Shown here one piece after another: positions 1 to 6,383 of a DNA stretch of 20,015 nt. The stretch is from Sedimenticola sp. (GTDB lineage Bacteria; Pseudomonadota; Gammaproteobacteria; Chromatiales; Chromatiaceae). The position numbers were made by a program, and so were the translations under genes. The notes under the pieces are model-generated. The model was given only the letters and a program-made list of their open reading frames with translations. It made no database searches and was not told where the DNA came from. Position 1 is the first letter of the stretch, and every line of letters starts with the position of its first letter. The DNA is taken from NCBI GenBank assembly GCA_027041035.1, contig JALULB010000339.1, forward strand, positions 1 through 20,015, written 5' to 3'.

Positions 1-195
1 GGCCAGCACGATGGGGAAGCCACGGCGTCCAAAGGAAAGCAGGTGTCCGCACACGGAGTCCAAGCCGCGCAGCGCATCGTCCCAGAGCCGCCATCGGTAG
101 GCGTTGAAACAGAATCTCGGTGCTATCTCGCAGATCGAGCAGCGATGAATGCCTGGCGGCAGCAACCCCCGGCTATCGAGTGGTGGAATGCCCAT
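1..195 (-). CDS. Partial DUF6932-like (nucleotidyltransferase-fold) protein, N-terminus only
   Basis: This reading frame starts at the ATG at 195 on the - strand and stays open for 65 codons to the left edge, so the C-terminus is missing. It overlaps the end of the repressor gene by 23 bases, which suggests translational coupling and co-transcription with the repressor. The N-terminus has the pattern LLPPGIHRCS, then EIAPRF, FN and R-W-R-LWD. I recognise this as the opening of the DUF6932 family, whose members continue into a polymerase-beta-type nucleotidyltransferase core; that core would lie outside the window. Two cysteines in CSIC could bind metal but this is not characteristic of the family. 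Function is not established. Being in the repressor transcript, it would probably be expressed in the lysogen, like a cargo or immunity-accessory gene. The family call is moderate and the existence of the gene fairly likely. Confidence 0.5.
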   Translation of the reverse strand, partial: MGIPPLDSRGLLPPGIHRCSICEIAPRFCFNAYRWRLWDDALRGLDSVCGHLLSFGRRGFPIVLA

Positions 196-622
196 CGTGT
201 TCATCCAGTAGCGCCTCGATGGCGCGCAGCAGCCGCGAGGCGGAGTCCTCGTCGTCGCTCTCCATGTAGCGCATGGCCAGTTGGCTTACCTCCTGGCGCA
301 CCGTGTCCGGCGCGGTGCGCAAGCGCTCCCGTAACTGATCCAGCATAACGCCGATGGGTTGGCCATAGGCTGGCGCCTCCGGCTCGGACACGGCGTGGTC
401 GTGGTCGAGCCAGGATGGTTTGTCTTCACCATCGAAATAACCTTGCCAAAGGCCGGGCACGGTACGTTCGATATGTCGCGCTCCTGCGCCACCAAGAGAA
501 CGATGCCCGGAAAGCCATTGATGGACTTGGGATGGTGATTTTTTAATCGCGCGAGAAAATGCAGCGACGCTCCCGTTATATTGGCAATCAATCAAATTGC
601 GAAGTAGCACGCGTCTATTCAT
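173..622 (-). CDS. CI-like phage repressor without a peptidase domain
   Basis: A 149-residue protein with an N-terminal helix-turn-helix of the Cro/CI type at about residues 12-45; its recognition helix contains SQVHQWLSG. The C-terminal half (about 75-145) looks helical and acidic and carries no S24/LexA-type autoprotease motifs. The ATG at 622 was chosen because the longer frame upstream reads straight through the operator. It is divergent from the Cro-like gene, and the operator repeat lies just upstream of it. The recognition helix closely resembles that of the Cro-like protein (VHQW-L/I-SG), so both should bind the same operator. The inferred role is lysogeny maintenance. With about half the length of lambda CI and no self-cleavage domain, induction would need an antirepressor or another route. 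The Shine-Dalgarno is poor (GGGA only two bases from the ATG). Confidence 0.75.
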   Translation of the reverse strand: MNRRVLLRNLIDCQYNGSVAAFSRAIKKSPSQVHQWLSGHRSLGGAGARHIERTVPGLWQGYFDGEDKPSWLDHDHAVSEPEAPAYGQPIGVMLDQLRERLRTAPDTVRQEVSQLAMRYMESDDEDSASRLLRAIEALLDEHDGHSTTR

Positions 623-640
623 CGTCCCATGATAAGCGAT

Positions 641-692
641 GCTAAGGTTAGCTTGGCTATTGCTTTTCATCGTTAGCCAAGCTAACCTTAGC
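641..692. promoter_or_regulatory. Immunity operator: 19-bp perfect inverted repeat between repressor and cro
   Basis: The arms at 641-659 and 674-692 are perfect reverse complements separated by 14 bases. Each arm is itself built from the half-site GCTAA/TTAGC. Six half-sites start at 641, 648, 656 (last base mismatched), 673, 681 and 688, alternating in orientation. The best single dyad is at 672-686, GTTAGC-CAA-GCTAAC. Its place between two divergent helix-turn-helix genes makes it the shared operator of the repressor and the Cro-like protein. Confidence 0.85.
660..688 (+). promoter_or_regulatory. Possible cro promoter inside the operator
   Basis: TTGCTT at 660-665 and TAACCT at 683-688 are separated by 17 bases and could act as -35 and -10 boxes; the -10 match is weak. 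The predicted start site falls at about the cro ATG at 696. This would give a leaderless message, in keeping with the lack of any Shine-Dalgarno there. Repressor bound to the operator would cover both boxes. Confidence 0.35.
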
Positions 693-695
693 GAC

Positions 696-962
696 ATGAA
701 CAACACACATCCAGTCAAAAAAGCTGCAAACTCCGTGGGTGGTATCACTGCATTGGCAAACGGTCTGCGTGTTACGCCACCTACCGTCCACCAGTGGATA
801 AGTGGCGTGCGGCCGATCCCCGCCGAACGTTGCCCCCAGATTGAACGCGCTACCGGCGGCGCCGTGCGCTGTGAGGATCTCCGCCCAGACGTCGACTGGG
901 CCGTGCTTCGTCAGAACGTCGACACCTCCGGCACGGCGCCAGAGAGTGAGAAGGCGGCGTGA
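696..962 (+). CDS. Cro-like helix-turn-helix regulator (YdaS/Cro type)
   Basis: An 88-residue protein with a helix-turn-helix at about residues 15-40 (GGITALANGL then PTVHQWISG) followed by IPAERCPQIERATGGAVRCEDLRPD. This is the typical layout of YdaS/Cro-type phage regulators, where the segment after the recognition helix ends in a short LRPD strand. The role would be to repress the lysogenic promoter and set the lytic programme. The start was placed at ATG 696, immediately after the operator; the ATG at 639 is in frame but would translate the operator itself. There is no recognisable Shine-Dalgarno before 696. The recognition helix is nearly the same as that of the divergent repressor. Confidence 0.85.
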   Translation: MNNTHPVKKAANSVGGITALANGLRVTPPTVHQWISGVRPIPAERCPQIERATGGAVRCEDLRPDVDWAVLRQNVDTSGTAPESEKAA

Positions 963-1098
963 GATGACGCACACGGCTATGCCTTGCTCTGCCCATTTGA
1001 TGCACATGACACTGCATATACCAGTCCGCCCATGAATCACTCCGATCAACCATCCAGTCATTGGATCTCCTCACCGCCTCTCATGGCGACTCCGTGTT

Positions 1099-1130
1099 GC
1101 CCGCGCTTCCGTTTGCGCGGGCCTTTTTAT
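1099..1130 (+). terminator. Rho-independent terminator downstream of cro
   Basis: Perfect 8-bp GC-only arms at 1099-1106 and 1115-1122 enclose an 8-base loop and are followed directly by CTTTTTATT. The T tract lies only on the + strand side, so it ends rightward transcription coming from cro. It lies before the CII-type gene, as tR1 lies between cro and cII in lambda. The region 963-1098 holds no gene I can support. Confidence 0.8.
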
Positions 1131-1423
1131 TCCTTGCCGTCTTCGCTCAGCCCCTTGCCGGACTCGAAGGCGGTCCATAGCTCGCTCAGTGGGCAACCGC
1201 AAGTCAGCGCGTGTCCCTTACCCAGACATCCATCGTCACCGGTCACCGGGCAGACGCGCCAATGGGCATGCGAACAGGCAACGATCAACGTGCCGCAGAC
1301 AGAGACCGCAACGGTCTTGATCGATGCGCCAACCAATTGGCAGTGGATTTCTGATACCCCCTGGAAGGCAGAGAGCGAAACACGACACCGATCCATGCGG
1401 CGATGGCCTTTATTTTCTTCCAT
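1127..1423 (-). CDS. Hypothetical Cys/His-containing small protein
   Basis: A 98-residue frame on the - strand, from ATG 1423 to a stop that overlaps the + strand terminator. I do not recognise a family. It is relatively rich in cysteine (CGT, CSHAHW, CPVTGDDGC, TCGCP), and the C-terminal half could bind a metal ion, but no standard zinc-finger spacing is seen. Codon choice looks more natural than in the overlapping + strand frame at 984-1487, which is rich in Ser, Pro and Arg and lacks family-like features. It is convergent with cro and divergent from the CII-type gene, which starts 60 bases to the right. There is no good Shine-Dalgarno, and a shorter start at 1396 is possible. Existence is uncertain. 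Confidence 0.35.
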   Translation of the reverse strand: MEENKGHRRMDRCRVSLSAFQGVSEIHCQLVGASIKTVAVSVCGTLIVACSHAHWRVCPVTGDDGCLGKGHALTCGCPLSELWTAFESGKGLSEDGKE

Positions 1424-1483
1424 GTCTGCCAGTATGGGCAGGCGGCTGCCAAGGCGCAGCCGAATCAGCAAGGTGTTTCCGCA

Positions 1484-1942
1484 GTGACGTTGGATGACCT
1501 CTATCTCACGCTCCATCAGGCGGCGCGTGGCCACAATGGCGGCATCCGCGCGCTGGCCCAACGGCTGGGTAAGCGAGAGAAGACGCTCTATAGCAAGCTC
1601 GATCCGCGCGACGAAACACATGAGCCGGCGCTCGGAGAATTCGTCGCCATGGTGCTTTGCTTTTCGCCGGAGACCCAGGCGGAGATTCTCGATCGGTTCG
1701 CGGGCATCTTCGGGTTAGGCGTCGGAACCCGTGTCCAGGCATACTCAGACAGTCTGGTCCGCGCCGTGCTGCGCTCGGTGAGCGAACATGCCGACGTGGT
1801 CCGCGCGGTAGAACTGGCCCTGGAAGACGGCGTCATCGATGTCGCAGAACGCACGCTCATCTTGCGCGAGATCAGTGAGGCCAGGCGCGCCCTGGCTGTG
1901 CTGGAGAACTCGCTTGATCACCAGGCAGGTGGAGACGCGTGA
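1484..1942 (+). CDS. Phage regulatory protein CII (CP76-like)
   Basis: A 152-residue protein that matches the phage CII/CP76 pattern: DLYLTLHQAARGHNGGIRALAQ, then GKREKTLYSKLDP and a helical C-terminus. The first roughly 55 residues form the DNA-binding helix-turn-helix. The family is known as a transcriptional activator controlling the lysis-lysogeny choice or early expression. The GTG at 1484 was chosen because AAGGTG lies 8 bases upstream and the conserved region begins right after it; the longer form from ATG 1403 adds 27 residues without family character. Its TGA overlaps the GTG of the primase gene, so the two are probably translated as a pair. It lies beyond the terminator at 1099-1130, so its transcription needs readthrough or a separate promoter. 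Confidence 0.75.
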   Translation: MTLDDLYLTLHQAARGHNGGIRALAQRLGKREKTLYSKLDPRDETHEPALGEFVAMVLCFSPETQAEILDRFAGIFGLGVGTRVQAYSDSLVRAVLRSVSEHADVVRAVELALEDGVIDVAERTLILREISEARRALAVLENSLDHQAGGDA

Positions 1943-4344
1943 AAAAGATCCACCCCATGCGGAAATCGACCGAAGCTGTCGACAGGCTGGACGCGGCGCT
2001 GGCGTACGCGGCCATGGGGTGGCATGTGTTCCCACTGCACACGGTTACCGACCGCGGCTTCTGCACCTGCGGAGATTCGACCTGCACCCGTCAGGGCAAA
2101 CATCCGCGTACAGCCTCAGGACTGAACGACGCTACCACGGACCCGGCCATGATTCATCACTGGTGGAGGAAATCATGGCCGGGTGCAAACATCGGTATCC
2201 GCACAGGCCAGATTTCCGGGTTCTTTGTAGTGGATGTGGATTCGCACGCTTACTACAACGGGAAGGACGGTGAAGATCAGCTCTACAAGCTGGAGAAGCA
2301 GTTTGACAAGTTACCGGATACCTTGGAAGTGCTCACCGGAGGCATGGGTGGCCGACACCTGTATTTCCGCTACCCGGGCAATGTGAACGGCGTCAAAAGC
2401 CGCTCGGATGCCTTGGGGGCGGGGATCGATGTGCGTGGCGACGGTGGCTATGTCGTTGCGCCGCCATCGACAGGAGTGGGCCGCGATTATGAGTGGGAAG
2501 GTTCATCCGATCCATTCGATGGCGCACAGCTCGCAGACGCACCCGCCTGGCTGGTGACAAAAGTGGAGCGCATTATCCAGTTCCATGACGGCGGCGATTA
2601 CTCTGGCCTTGGTACAGCTTTTCTTGACCCTAAGACCGCCGATGAGCTCCGCGACGCGCTCTCATATATTGATCCTGACGAGAGTTACGATCAATGGGCA
2701 CAGGTCGGCATGGCGCTGAAGTCGACCGACGCGGGAGAAGACGCCTTTGAGATCTGGGATACCTGGTCGCGGCGTGGCGCCAAGTACAAGCCGCAAGAGA
2801 TGGCATTCAAGTGGCGAAGTTTCTCCCCGGGGGGTGGCATCAATAAGGAGAGTATTTTTTATCTCGCCGCCACCAGGGGATGGGTGAACCCTCTCTCCGG
2901 TGGATGCGTGGCGATCGATCCGCCGGCCACGGAAGCACCGGCCTGGCAGCCTGATGAAGATGACGGCGATCAGGACAGGCTGTTCGAGCTCCCAGGGAAG
3001 CTCGGAGAACTGTTCCAGTGGGCTATCTCATGCGCGCACAGACCACAGCCGCATCTGACAGTCAACGCAATACTTGCCGGCATGTCGGCCATCATGGGGC
3101 GCCGTTATCGTACACGCATGGGGAATTGGCCGGCGCTGTACTTCCTGAATGTGGCCAAATCCGGCGCCGGAAAAGAGCACGCGAAGTGGGTGGTGGAAAC
3201 CATGCTGGACGCCGCTGGCCTGACTGACCGTATCAGCGGATCAGGGTACACCAGCGCATCGGCCGTTTTCTCGCAACTGCGCTCGCACCCGGCGCACATG
3301 ACCATCATCGATGAGATGGGTAAGGCATTCGGCGCCGCGCAATCGAAGAACAATCAGCACCGCCTCGACGCGTTGACTTCGCTCATGGAGGCCTGGGGCC
3401 GCTGCGACGGCGTGATGCGCGCGGCCAACTACTCCACCATGGGGCTGTCCCGTGCTCAGGCGGTCGAGATGGATGATAACCAAGTGTTCAATCCATCCAT
3501 CACGCTGCTGGGCATGACCACGCCTGACACCTTTTATGGATCCATGAGCATCGCGTGGATCAAGGACGGATTTTTGCCACGATTCATCGTCGTGGATTCC
3601 CCTATCGGACGCCAGCCTGGGCAATTTCCGGAGAAATCGCCGATCCCGCAACATTTGGCAGATTGGCTTGCCGCTGTCGCCAATCCACCGGGGAGCGGGA
3701 ATCTGGCCGGGCATATCGAGGCCCATGATATCCAGCCCGTCCCTCATGCCGTGCAGTTCGATGTCGAGGCGCGCGGACTGATCAATGATTTTGAGTCGCG
3801 GACACTTAAACGCATGGACGACCTTGAGCCAGTTGGCATCGAGGCCGCCGTGGGGCGCGATGTGGAAAAAGCCATGCGTCTCGCCATGCTGGTTGGCGCC
3901 AGACCCGGACCATTCTCGATCAGCGGCGCTGTCATGCGCTGGGCCATTGCGTATATCGATCACCACTCCCGGCATCTGATCAATACACTGGAGAGCCAGC
4001 TTCAGGAGAGTGAGTTCGGCGCGCTCAAGCAGCACGTGCTGGAGCTGATCCGTCGAGCTGGAGAGCGCGGAATGACGCGCCGCGAGCTGAACAAATATTC
4101 CAGGAAGTTCTACGCGCTCAAACCACGCGAGCAGGACGAGGTGATCATTGGCTTGCGGCAAGCCAGCCTGATCGATGAGCGAGAGATCGCATCCAAGAGT
4201 GGACGCGGCAGGAAGAGGAAGGCCATGGTGGCAATTGATGTTGAAAAATCAATAGGTTACGAAAATAACGCCGACAACGCCGACAAATCGACGACAAACC
4301 TGTCGGCGTTTATAAGCAACAAAAATTCTAGCCAAAATGAATAA
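1939..4344 (+). CDS. Bifunctional primase-polymerase / helicase-like replication protein
   Basis: An 801-residue replication protein with three parts. Residues 15-205 are a prim-pol domain: CTCGDSTC and GKHPR near 42-56, the metal-binding pair D99-V-D101 in FVVDVDSH, and GGRHLYFRYP around 137-146. Residues 233-316 match the PriCT-2 primase C-terminal domain. Residues 345-700 are a DUF3987-type ATPase region with a P-loop variant KSGAGKEH at 407-414 and a Walker B MTIIDEMG at 454-461. The end resembles a winged helix (GMTRREL), followed by a low-complexity tail encoded by the first origin repeats. It should synthesise primers and unwind DNA at the phage origin. The start is the GTG at 1939, with GGTGGAG just upstream and an overlap with the CII-type stop. 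Confidence 0.9.
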   Translation: MKKIHPMRKSTEAVDRLDAALAYAAMGWHVFPLHTVTDRGFCTCGDSTCTRQGKHPRTASGLNDATTDPAMIHHWWRKSWPGANIGIRTGQISGFFVVDVDSHAYYNGKDGEDQLYKLEKQFDKLPDTLEVLTGGMGGRHLYFRYPGNVNGVKSRSDALGAGIDVRGDGGYVVAPPSTGVGRDYEWEGSSDPFDGAQLADAPAWLVTKVERIIQFHDGGDYSGLGTAFLDPKTADELRDALSYIDPDESYDQWAQVGMALKSTDAGEDAFEIWDTWSRRGAKYKPQEMAFKWRSFSPGGGINKESIFYLAATRGWVNPLSGGCVAIDPPATEAPAWQPDEDDGDQDRLFELPGKLGELFQWAISCAHRPQPHLTVNAILAGMSAIMGRRYRTRMGNWPALYFLNVAKSGAGKEHAKWVVETMLDAAGLTDRISGSGYTSASAVFSQLRSHPAHMTIIDEMGKAFGAAQSKNNQHRLDALTSLMEAWGRCDGVMRAANYSTMGLSRAQAVEMDDNQVFNPSITLLGMTTPDTFYGSMSIAWIKDGFLPRFIVVDSPIGRQPGQFPEKSPIPQHLADWLAAVANPPGSGNLAGHIEAHDIQPVPHAVQFDVEARGLINDFESRTLKRMDDLEPVGIEAAVGRDVEKAMRLAMLVGARPGPFSISGAVMRWAIAYIDHHSRHLINTLESQLQESEFGALKQHVLELIRRAGERGMTRRELNKYSRKFYALKPREQDEVIIGLRQASLIDEREIASKSGRGRKRKAMVAIDVEKSIGYENNADNADKSTTNLSAFISNKNSSQNE

Positions 4345-4510
4345 CGCCGACAACGCGACGCACACCATCCTCACTACCAGTCAGGCTCAAGGGGGAGAAG
4401 TGCCTATAATATTGTCGGCGCATATATATAAGAAAAAATTTTTTTTATATATTATATATACTTACGTACAGCCTAAACCGCCGACAGAGCTGTCGGCAGA
4501 TTGTCGGCGT
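4266..4510. other. Candidate replication origin: inverted iterons around an AT-rich core
   Basis: Eight copies of GCCGACA lie here, four in each orientation. They start at 4270, 4279, 4346 and 4480 on + and at 4301, 4413, 4491 and 4502 as TGTCGGC. Most are extended to AACGCCGACA. The pair at 4480-4497 forms a close dyad. Between the copies at 4413 and 4480 lies 4422-4460, 39 bases with a single G and otherwise A/T, in contrast to the GC-rich surroundings. Iterons plus an easily melted tract directly after a primase-helicase gene is the standard arrangement of a phage origin. The left copies sit inside the 3' end of the primase gene. Confidence 0.6.
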
Positions 4511-4536
4511 TGTCTCCTTATTGGAGGCGCTGCCGC

Positions 4537-4896
4537 ATGATTCGACTCACTCTCCCCTGGCCTCCCTCTGTGAACCGCTACTGGCGCGCTGTAAGCGGGC
4601 GTGTGCTGATTTCTCGCAATGGGAGGGCCTACCGTACCCTGGTGGGGCAGATCGTCGCGTGCAGCGACGCTCGGCGGCTCGGGTCGGCCCGCCTGGCGGT
4701 CGTTATCGTCGCCTGCCCGCCAGATCGTCGGCGCCGCGATCTCGACAACACGCTAAAGGCCACCCTCGATGCACTTTCCCACGCCGGCCTGTTCGACGAC
4801 GACGAGCAGATCGATGATCTGCGCATCACGCGCGGCCCGGCGCAAAAGCCTGGCTGCCTGGAAATCACCCTAACCCCACTGGAGTCCGCCGCATGA
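4537..4896 (+). CDS. rusA: RusA-like Holliday junction resolvase
   Basis: A 119-residue protein of the RusA family, homodimeric endonucleases that cut Holliday junctions during phage recombination and before packaging. The N-terminal PWPPSVNRYWR is typical. The catalytic acidic/lysine set is visible as RRDLDNTLKATLDAL, with D68, D70 and K74, followed by the DDDEQIDDL segment near 87-95 that supplies the last metal-binding aspartate. The length agrees with the family (about 120). The ATG at 4537 is preceded by GGAGG about 10 bases upstream. The iteron region ends just before the Shine-Dalgarno. The last codons overlap the next gene by ATGA. Confidence 0.9.
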   Translation: MIRLTLPWPPSVNRYWRAVSGRVLISRNGRAYRTLVGQIVACSDARRLGSARLAVVIVACPPDRRRRDLDNTLKATLDALSHAGLFDDDEQIDDLRITRGPAQKPGCLEITLTPLESAA

Positions 4897-5360
4897 CGCC
4901 GCGACACCCAAAGCTGCGCCACTTCCGCCCCGAGGAATTCCGCTGCTGGTGGCCACGGATGGATCCACGACTGTTGGAGCGCCTGGATGAATTCCGCCAC
5001 CGTTTACGCGTTCCGGTGATGATTTCACCGGCCAATGGCGCCTTGGGTCGCCACCTGGGCATGAATAGCCGGTCACGCCACAACGTGGACATGTGGGGCA
5101 GCGTGATGGCTGCCGATGTCATGCTGCCGCGAGGGCCGATCCTGGGAAGTCATGCCATGGGGGAACAGGTAGTCCGTAAGGCTGTCGAGACGGGCTTCGG
5201 TGGTATCGGGATCTACCTCGATTGGCAGCCTTATCCCGGGATGCATCTCGATATTCGTCCACTCAAGCCGGACGGCTCACCCGCTACCTGGACTCGCGTT
5301 GGCGAGGATTATGTGGCCCTGATACGGGCCTGGGAGCAACCACAGGAGAACATTACATAA
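4893..5360 (+). CDS. M15-type peptidase, probable endolysin
   Basis: A 155-residue protein resembling the phage peptidase M15 (D-Ala-D-Ala carboxypeptidase/endopeptidase) group. The three expected zinc ligands are visible as H63 (SRHN), D75 (AADVM) and H118 (MHLDIR), with D120 probably helping catalysis. The N-terminal LRHFRPEEFRCW is the usual opening of these enzymes. It would cleave peptidoglycan stem peptides during lysis, although related proteins can also be structural. There is no signal peptide, so export would depend on a holin. It begins within the rusA stop (ATGA) and its TAA overlaps the next ATG. It lies before the terminase genes, far from the holin-like gene at 14368. Confidence 0.75.
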   Translation: MTPRHPKLRHFRPEEFRCWWPRMDPRLLERLDEFRHRLRVPVMISPANGALGRHLGMNSRSRHNVDMWGSVMAADVMLPRGPILGSHAMGEQVVRKAVETGFGGIGIYLDWQPYPGMHLDIRPLKPDGSPATWTRVGEDYVALIRAWEQPQENIT

Positions 5361-5779
5361 TGTCCAACTTGATTCAGTTGATCGAGTCTGCCGATACGCT
5401 GTGCGCCGAGGCGCAACGCGCTAGCGACCCATACGATCGTAATCGCGACACCGAGGCTGCGCGCGACCTGTTGTCTCATGCGCTTGAGATTCTGCGCGCT
5501 CCGCGTGGTGATGCGCAGATCAACGATTACACGCTTGCGCTGGCAACGAGATTGAATGGCTTGCTAGCTGGCTTTGTGTCAGCCGATAGTCGTGATATCG
5601 CTCATATCATCGCTGAAGCATGTTACCAGATCGGGATCGACATCCGACGGGGGGAGACTGTCAACCTTGAGTGTGTGGGCAGGTTTCGCCAGGCTTACCC
5701 ATCCACGGTTATTTACTACGCCGCGCCAGAACTCCTGGGCGCGCCTCTTTCCGATCGCCCAGAACCCGAGGTCCAATAA
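5360..5779 (+). CDS. Hypothetical protein with possible HU/IHF-like C-terminal region
   Basis: A 139-residue protein without a family I can name with certainty. Residues 1-70 are predicted helical. Residues 78-127 resemble the helix-plus-beta core of HU/IHF-like proteins: IAEACYQIGIDIRRGETVNLECVGRF corresponds to the HU pattern of a helix, then GE-V-L-GFG-F, and the following strand ends with YYAAPEL, where HU has FKPGKAL. The usual DNA-binding arms would be very short or missing between these parts. If correct, it would be a DNA-architectural protein, plausible beside the origin and resolvase genes; this is inference. It starts in a TAATG overlap with the endolysin-like gene and ends in another TAATG overlap, so the cluster is tightly coupled. 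Confidence 0.7.
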   Translation: MSNLIQLIESADTLCAEAQRASDPYDRNRDTEAARDLLSHALEILRAPRGDAQINDYTLALATRLNGLLAGFVSADSRDIAHIIAEACYQIGIDIRRGETVNLECVGRFRQAYPSTVIYYAAPELLGAPLSDRPEPEVQ

Positions 5780-6141
5780 TGCCCTATTGCCGACACATTA
5801 TCGCCGCGATAATCCTCGCGTCAGCCGCCGCCGGCGCCGCCCCGCACCACGAGCGCTACTACCAGCGCGCCTGGTGCGCCGCCGCCGGCGGTCGCGCCGA
5901 AGTCACCCTGCCAGACCGCACCCGCGCCGATTGCATCACCGCCAGCCACGCCATCGAATTCGACTTCGGATCAAAATGGGCAGAATCCATCGGCCAGTCG
6001 CTCTACTACGCCACCGTCACCGGCCGCCACGCGGGCATCGTCCTCATCACCCCCGTCGACAAGTACCGTTACTGGCTGCGCCTGAACACCGTCATCGACC
6101 AGTACAGATTACCCATCACCACCTGGAGAATAGCGCCATGA
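5779..6141 (+). CDS. Exported protein with PD-(D/E)XK nuclease-like pattern
   Basis: A 120-residue protein with a probable cleavable signal peptide: a hydrophobic stretch at residues 7-20, ending in AGA before APHH. The mature part contains two cysteines, C33 and C52, well placed for a disulfide in the periplasm. The segment DCITASHAIEFDFGSKW followed by AIGQ-like IGQSLYYA and then GIVLI resembles the core of restriction-endonuclease-like (PD-(D/E)XK) folds, with D51, E60/D62, K66 and Q73 as candidate active-site residues. Similar small proteins recur in phages, usually listed as hypothetical. The activity is inferred. It is coupled to both neighbours (TAATG upstream, ATGA downstream). GC content and third-position GC are higher than in adjacent genes. 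Confidence 0.8.
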   Translation: MPYCRHIIAAIILASAAAGAAPHHERYYQRAWCAAAGGRAEVTLPDRTRADCITASHAIEFDFGSKWAESIGQSLYYATVTGRHAGIVLITPVDKYRYWLRLNTVIDQYRLPITTWRIAP

Positions 6142-6383
6142 GTGAGACGTTGCGACTGACCATCCATGTCGGCGCCATCATCCTCTGGATGTGGTCCATC
6201 GCCGTCGCCTACGCGTTCGGCAGGCAATTGCGATCCAACACGGAAACCGTGCTGCGCTATGGCGAGCTACGCATCATGCTGACGCCATCGGCTATCAAGC
6301 GCATCCTCGACGACCTCGGCATGATCGGCATGCCGAAGGGGCTGGATTTCGTCCCCAAAAAACAGAGCAGGAGAACATCATGA
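6138..6383 (+). CDS. Small single-pass membrane protein
   Basis: An 81-residue protein with one hydrophobic segment at about residues 9-27 (VGAIILWMWSIAVAYAF), then a mainly soluble basic tail ending in KKQSRRTS. The basic residues follow the membrane segment, so the C-terminus is probably cytoplasmic. It starts at ATG 6138 inside the stop of the exported nuclease-like gene, and ends in an ATGA overlap with the next gene. I do not recognise the family. Its place between an exported protein and the terminase genes could fit a lysis-related or envelope role, but nothing in the sequence proves this. Confidence 0.65.
   Translation: MSETLRLTIHVGAIILWMWSIAVAYAFGRQLRSNTETVLRYGELRIMLTPSAIKRILDDLGMIGMPKGLDFVPKKQSRRTS

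Noticed and set aside
964..1035. 23-residue frame starting one base after the cro stop, with an acceptable upstream GAAGG
   Set aside because: The spacing and coupling are suggestive, but the peptide (MTHTAMPCSAHLMHM and on) resembles nothing and is too short to support from sequence alone.
984..1487. Long + strand frame between cro and the CII-type gene (167 residues)
   Set aside because: It runs through the terminator hairpin, is rich in Ser/Pro/Arg and has no family-like pattern; it looks like the shadow of the - strand frame at 1127-1423.
3241..4161. 306-residue - strand frame inside the primase gene
   Set aside because: It is entirely antisense to a well-supported replication gene, has no recognisable motif and is a shadow of high-GC codon use.
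4337..4540. 67-residue frame after the primase gene
   Set aside because: It consists of the iterons and the A/T tract read as codons (FFLYIIYTYV) and has no plausible start signal.
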